The notes under the pieces are model-generated. The model was given only the letters and a program-made list of their open reading frames with translations, made no database searches and was not told the DNA's origin. Of a stretch of 64,000 nt of DNA, positions 61,252 through 64,000 are shown in pieces; the first letter of the stretch is position 1; every line of letters begins with the position of its first letter. Made by a program: the position numbers and the translations under genes. The DNA is from Streptomyces litmocidini (lineage in GTDB: Bacteria; Actinomycetota; Actinomycetes; Streptomycetales; Streptomycetaceae), in the NCBI RefSeq assembly GCF_014649755.1, contig NZ_BMTQ01000017.1, positions 1 to 64,000 on the forward strand. The letters are read 5' to 3'.

Positions 61252-61818
61252 ATGGACACCCAGCAGCAGTACGGCGACGACGCGCGGCCCGTTCTCGAAG
61301 GCCCGGACATCGCGCGGGTCCTGACCCGCATCGCCCACGAGATCGTCGAGCGCGCCAAGGGCGCCGACGACGTGGTCCTCCTCGGCATTCCCACCCGCGG
61401 CGTCTTCCTCGCCCGCCGGCTCGCCGAGAAGCTCGAATCGATCACCGGCACCAAGATCCCGGTCGGCTCCCTCGACATCACCATGTACCGGGACGACCTG
61501 CGGATGAAGCCCGCCCGCGCCATCGGCCGCACCGAGATCCCCGGTGACGGCATCGACGGCCGCCTCGTCGTCCTCGTCGACGACGTCCTCTTCTCCGGCC
61601 GCACCATCCGCGCCGCCCTCGACGCCCTCGGCGACATCGGCCGCCCGCGCGCCGTCCAGCTCGCGGTCCTCGTCGACCGGGGCCACCGCGAACTTCCGAT
61701 CCGCGCCGACTACGTCGGAAAGAACCTCCCCACGTCGCTGCGGGAGACGGTCAAGGTCCAGCTCGCCGAGGAAGACGGTCGCGACACCGTCCTGCTCGGC
61801 AGCAAGCCCGCCTCCTGA
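61252..61818 (+). CDS. pyrR: Bifunctional pyr operon regulator / uracil phosphoribosyltransferase PyrR
   Basis: 188 residues, type I phosphoribosyltransferase fold. The PRPP motif is VVLVDDVLFSGRTIRAALDAL near 103-123 (key VDDVLFSGRT), and the flexible loop with R-K residues lies around 85-95. It binds pyr mRNA when UMP is high and has weak uracil phosphoribosyltransferase activity. First gene of pyrR-pyrB-pyrC. The ATG follows AAGGAGG at 10 bases. Confidence 0.95.
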   Translation: MDTQQQYGDDARPVLEGPDIARVLTRIAHEIVERAKGADDVVLLGIPTRGVFLARRLAEKLESITGTKIPVGSLDITMYRDDLRMKPARAIGRTEIPGDGIDGRLVVLVDDVLFSGRTIRAALDALGDIGRPRAVQLAVLVDRGHRELPIRADYVGKNLPTSLRETVKVQLAEEDGRDTVLLGSKPAS

Positions 61819-61901
61819 CCGGACCGGCACCCCCGACGGGGCCGGGGCACAGCCCTGCGCACCCGCATGCCCTCACCCTCCCACCACGGAGCGAAACCCC
61901 G

Positions 61902-62885
61902 ATGATGCGTCACCTCATCTCGGCCGCCGACCTCACCCGCGACGACGCCGTCCAGATCCTCGACACCGCCGAGGAGATGGCCCGGGTGGCCGACCGGCCC
62001 ATCAAGAAGCTGCCGACCCTGCGCGGCCGGACCATCTGCAACCTCTTCTTCGAGGACTCCACCCGCACCCGGATCTCCTTCGAGGCCGCCGAGAAGCGCC
62101 TCTCCGCCGACGTGATCAACTTCGCGGCCAAGGGCTCCAGCGTCTCCAAGGGCGAGTCCCTCAAGGACACCGCGCAGACCCTGGAGGCCATGGGCGTCGA
62201 CGCGGTCGTCATCCGGCACAGCGCCTCCGGCGCCCCGTACCGGCTCGCCACCTCCGGCTGGATCGACGCCCCCGTCATCAACGCCGGCGACGGCACCCAC
62301 CAGCACCCCACCCAGGCCCTCCTCGACGCCTTCACCATGCGCCGCCGCCTCGTCGGCCGCGACGCCGGCCTCGGCCAGGACCTCGCCGGCAAGCGCATCA
62401 CCCTCGTGGGCGACGTCCTGCACAGCCGGGTCGCCCGCTCCAACGTCGACCTGCTCCACACCCTCGGCGCCGAGGTCACCCTGGTGGCCCCGCCCACCCT
62501 GGTCCCCGTCGGCGTCGAGACCTGGCCCTGCGACGTCTCGTACGACCTGGACGGCGTGCTGCCGAAGTCCGACGCGGTGATGATGCTGCGTGTGCAGCGC
62601 GAGCGGATGAACGCCGCCTTCTTCCCGACCGAACGCGAGTACTCGCGCCGCTACGGGCTCGACGGCGAGCGGATGGCGAAGATGCCCGAACACGCCATCG
62701 TCATGCACCCCGGCCCCATGGTCCGCGGCATGGAGATCACCGCGGAGGTCGCCGACTCCGACCGCTGCACGGTCGTCGAGCAGGTCGCCAACGGCGTCTC
62801 GATCCGGATGGCCGTCCTCTACCTGCTGCTCGGCGGCAACGACTCCGACTCCGCCACCCCCGCCCGTACCGAGGAGAGCAAGTGA
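61902..62885 (+). CDS. pyrB: Aspartate carbamoyltransferase catalytic subunit
   Basis: 327 residues from ATG 61902 (ATG 61905 is equally possible). The carbamoyl-phosphate motif FEDSTRTR (about 50-57) and the aspartate-side HQHPTQALLDAFT are intact. It joins carbamoyl phosphate and aspartate, the committed step of pyrimidine synthesis. No regulatory pyrI is present, as usual in actinomycetes. Ends four bases into the possible pyrC GTG. Confidence 0.96.
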   Translation: MMRHLISAADLTRDDAVQILDTAEEMARVADRPIKKLPTLRGRTICNLFFEDSTRTRISFEAAEKRLSADVINFAAKGSSVSKGESLKDTAQTLEAMGVDAVVIRHSASGAPYRLATSGWIDAPVINAGDGTHQHPTQALLDAFTMRRRLVGRDAGLGQDLAGKRITLVGDVLHSRVARSNVDLLHTLGAEVTLVAPPTLVPVGVETWPCDVSYDLDGVLPKSDAVMMLRVQRERMNAAFFPTEREYSRRYGLDGERMAKMPEHAIVMHPGPMVRGMEITAEVADSDRCTVVEQVANGVSIRMAVLYLLLGGNDSDSATPARTEESK

Positions 62886-62887
62886 CC

Positions 62888-64000
62888 ATGAGCAAGACCC
62901 TGATCCGCGGTGCGAAGGTCCTCGGCGGCGACGTCCAGGACGTCCTCATCGACGGCGGGACCATCGCCGAGGTCGGCACCGGCCTCTCCGCCGAGGGCGC
63001 GACCGTGATCGAGGCCGACGGCCAGATCCTGCTGCCCGGCCTGGTCGACCTCCACACCCACCTGCGCGAGCCCGGCCGCGAGGACTCCGAGACCGTCCTC
63101 ACCGGCACCCGCGCCGCCGCCTCCGGCGGCTACACCGCCGTCTTCGCCATGGCCAACACCCACCCGGTCGCCGACACCGCCGGCGTCGTCGAGCAGGTCT
63201 ACCGCCTCGGCAAGGAGTCCGGCTACTGCGACGTCCAGCCCATCGGCGCCGTCACCGTCGGCCTGGAGGGCAAGAAGCTCGCCGAGCTCGGCGCCATGCA
63301 CGACTCCGCCGCCGGCGTCACCGTCTTCTCCGACGACGGCAAGTGCGTCGACGACGCCGTGATCATGCGCCGTGCCCTGGAGTACGTGAAGGCCTTCGGC
63401 GGCGTCGTCGCCCAGCACGCCCAGGAGCCCCGCCTCACCGAGGGCGCCCAGATGAACGAGGGCGTCGTCTCCGCCGAGCTCGGCCTCGGCGGCTGGCCCG
63501 CCGTCGCCGAGGAGTCGATCATCGCCCGCGACGTCCTCCTCGCCGAGCACGTCGGCTCCCGCGTCCACATCTGCCACCTCTCCACCGCCGGCTCCGTCGA
63601 GATCGTCCGCTGGGCCAAGTCCCGCGGCATCGACGTCACCGCCGAGGTCACCCCGCACCACCTCCTCCTCACGGACGAGCTGGTCCGCTCGTACAACCCG
63701 GTCTACAAGGTCAACCCGCCGCTGCGCACCGAGAAGGACGTCCTCGCCCTGCGCGAGGCGCTGGCCGACGGCACGATCGACATCGTCGCCACCGACCACG
63801 CCCCGCACCCCCACGAGGACAAGGACTGCGAGTGGGCCGCGGCCGCCATGGGCATGGTCGGCCTGGAGACCGCCCTCTCCGTCGTCCAGCGGACGATGGT
63901 CGAGACCGGCCTCCTCGACTGGGCCGGCGTCGCCGACCGGATGTCCTTCGCGCCCGCCCGCATCGGACGGGCCCAGGGCCACGGACGCCCCGTCTCGGCA
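62888..64000 (+). CDS. pyrC: Dihydroorotase, 3' end beyond the window
   Basis: 371 codons are visible with no stop before the window end. The metal-binding HTHLREPG lies near 56-63, with SDDGKCV, the QHAQEPRL and CHLSTAGS segments, VTPHHLLLTDE and the metal aspartate in IVATDHAPH. It closes carbamoyl aspartate to dihydroorotate. A GTG at 62882 overlapping the pyrB stop is an alternative start two codons earlier. Incomplete only because of the window edge. Confidence 0.95.
   Translation, partial: MSKTLIRGAKVLGGDVQDVLIDGGTIAEVGTGLSAEGATVIEADGQILLPGLVDLHTHLREPGREDSETVLTGTRAAASGGYTAVFAMANTHPVADTAGVVEQVYRLGKESGYCDVQPIGAVTVGLEGKKLAELGAMHDSAAGVTVFSDDGKCVDDAVIMRRALEYVKAFGGVVAQHAQEPRLTEGAQMNEGVVSAELGLGGWPAVAEESIIARDVLLAEHVGSRVHICHLSTAGSVEIVRWAKSRGIDVTAEVTPHHLLLTDELVRSYNPVYKVNPPLRTEKDVLALREALADGTIDIVATDHAPHPHEDKDCEWAAAAMGMVGLETALSVVQRTMVETGLLDWAGVADRMSFAPARIGRAQGHGRPVSA

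Overview
This window is chromosomal DNA of a high-GC actinomycete, almost certainly a Streptomyces. The grounds are strong G/C at third codon positions, many GTG and TTG starts, and the developmental genes ssgB and bldD. The gene order (ssgB, tRNA-Val, thrS, HIT, pgsA-patA-pimA, pdxST, yebC, ruvCAB, yajC-secDF, apt, relA, hisS, rpsD, alaS, aro cluster, efp-nusB, bldD, pyr operon) also matches, as I recall it, the S. coelicolor region from about SCO1541 down to SCO1486. I see no rRNA, CRISPR array, transposase or prophage. Nearly everything is core genome.

Layout. 1-349: leftward tRNA cluster (Gly-GCC, Cys-GCA, Val-GAC, Val-GAC cut by the window edge). 626-6760: folate genes (chorismate-binding enzyme and aminodeoxychorismate lyase), an acetyltransferase, a DsbA-like protein, small membrane proteins, a CGNR regulator, ssgB and a PGPGW membrane protein. 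6815-10268: two identical tRNA-Val(CAC) genes flanking a large polytopic membrane protein and an SRPBCC protein. 10324-13053: a DnaQ-like exonuclease, divergent from a DUF4365 nuclease-like gene overlapped by an uncharacterised partner. 13228-23631: thrS, an ion channel, a HIT protein, an unknown membrane protein, an EF-G-like GTPase and the phosphatidylinositol mannoside genes pgsA-patA-pimA. 23628-24241: a gene-free, repeat-filled gap. 24242-36482: membrane protein, vitamin B6 synthase (pdxST), yebC, Holliday-junction genes ruvCAB, protein export genes yajC-secD-secF, apt and relA. 36552-47404: DUF349 protein, cyclophilin, MBL hydrolase, hisS, VKOR, rarA, rpsD, a STAND ATPase and two small membrane-associated proteins. 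47404-56890: alaS-ruvX-mltG-aroE and aroC-aroK-aroB-aroQ, tightly packed with many 1-4 base overlaps. 57022-64000: a P-loop ATPase, an M24-fold protein, efp-nusB, bldD (leftward) and pyrR-pyrB-pyrC (pyrC cut by the window end).

How it works together. Four genes convert intermediates along the shikimate route to chorismate, and the folate genes at the left end use chorismate. pgsA-patA-pimA start PIM-type lipid synthesis. ruvCAB, ruvX and rarA deal with recombination intermediates and stalled forks. yajC-secDF, apt and relA follow each other in the order usual for actinomycetes. pyrRBC starts pyrimidine synthesis.

The most interesting signals are regulatory or structural. The thrS leader holds two consecutive hairpins with near-identical 11-nt loops that display a CGU anticodon-like triplet. 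The pyrR leader can fold into two competing hairpins. rpsD has a structured leader of about 300 nt. The gap after pimA holds a 34-bp tandem repeat and a nested long inverted repeat. The M24 protein upstream of efp lacks several canonical metal ligands. The DUF4365 gene pair is a candidate uncharacterised system.
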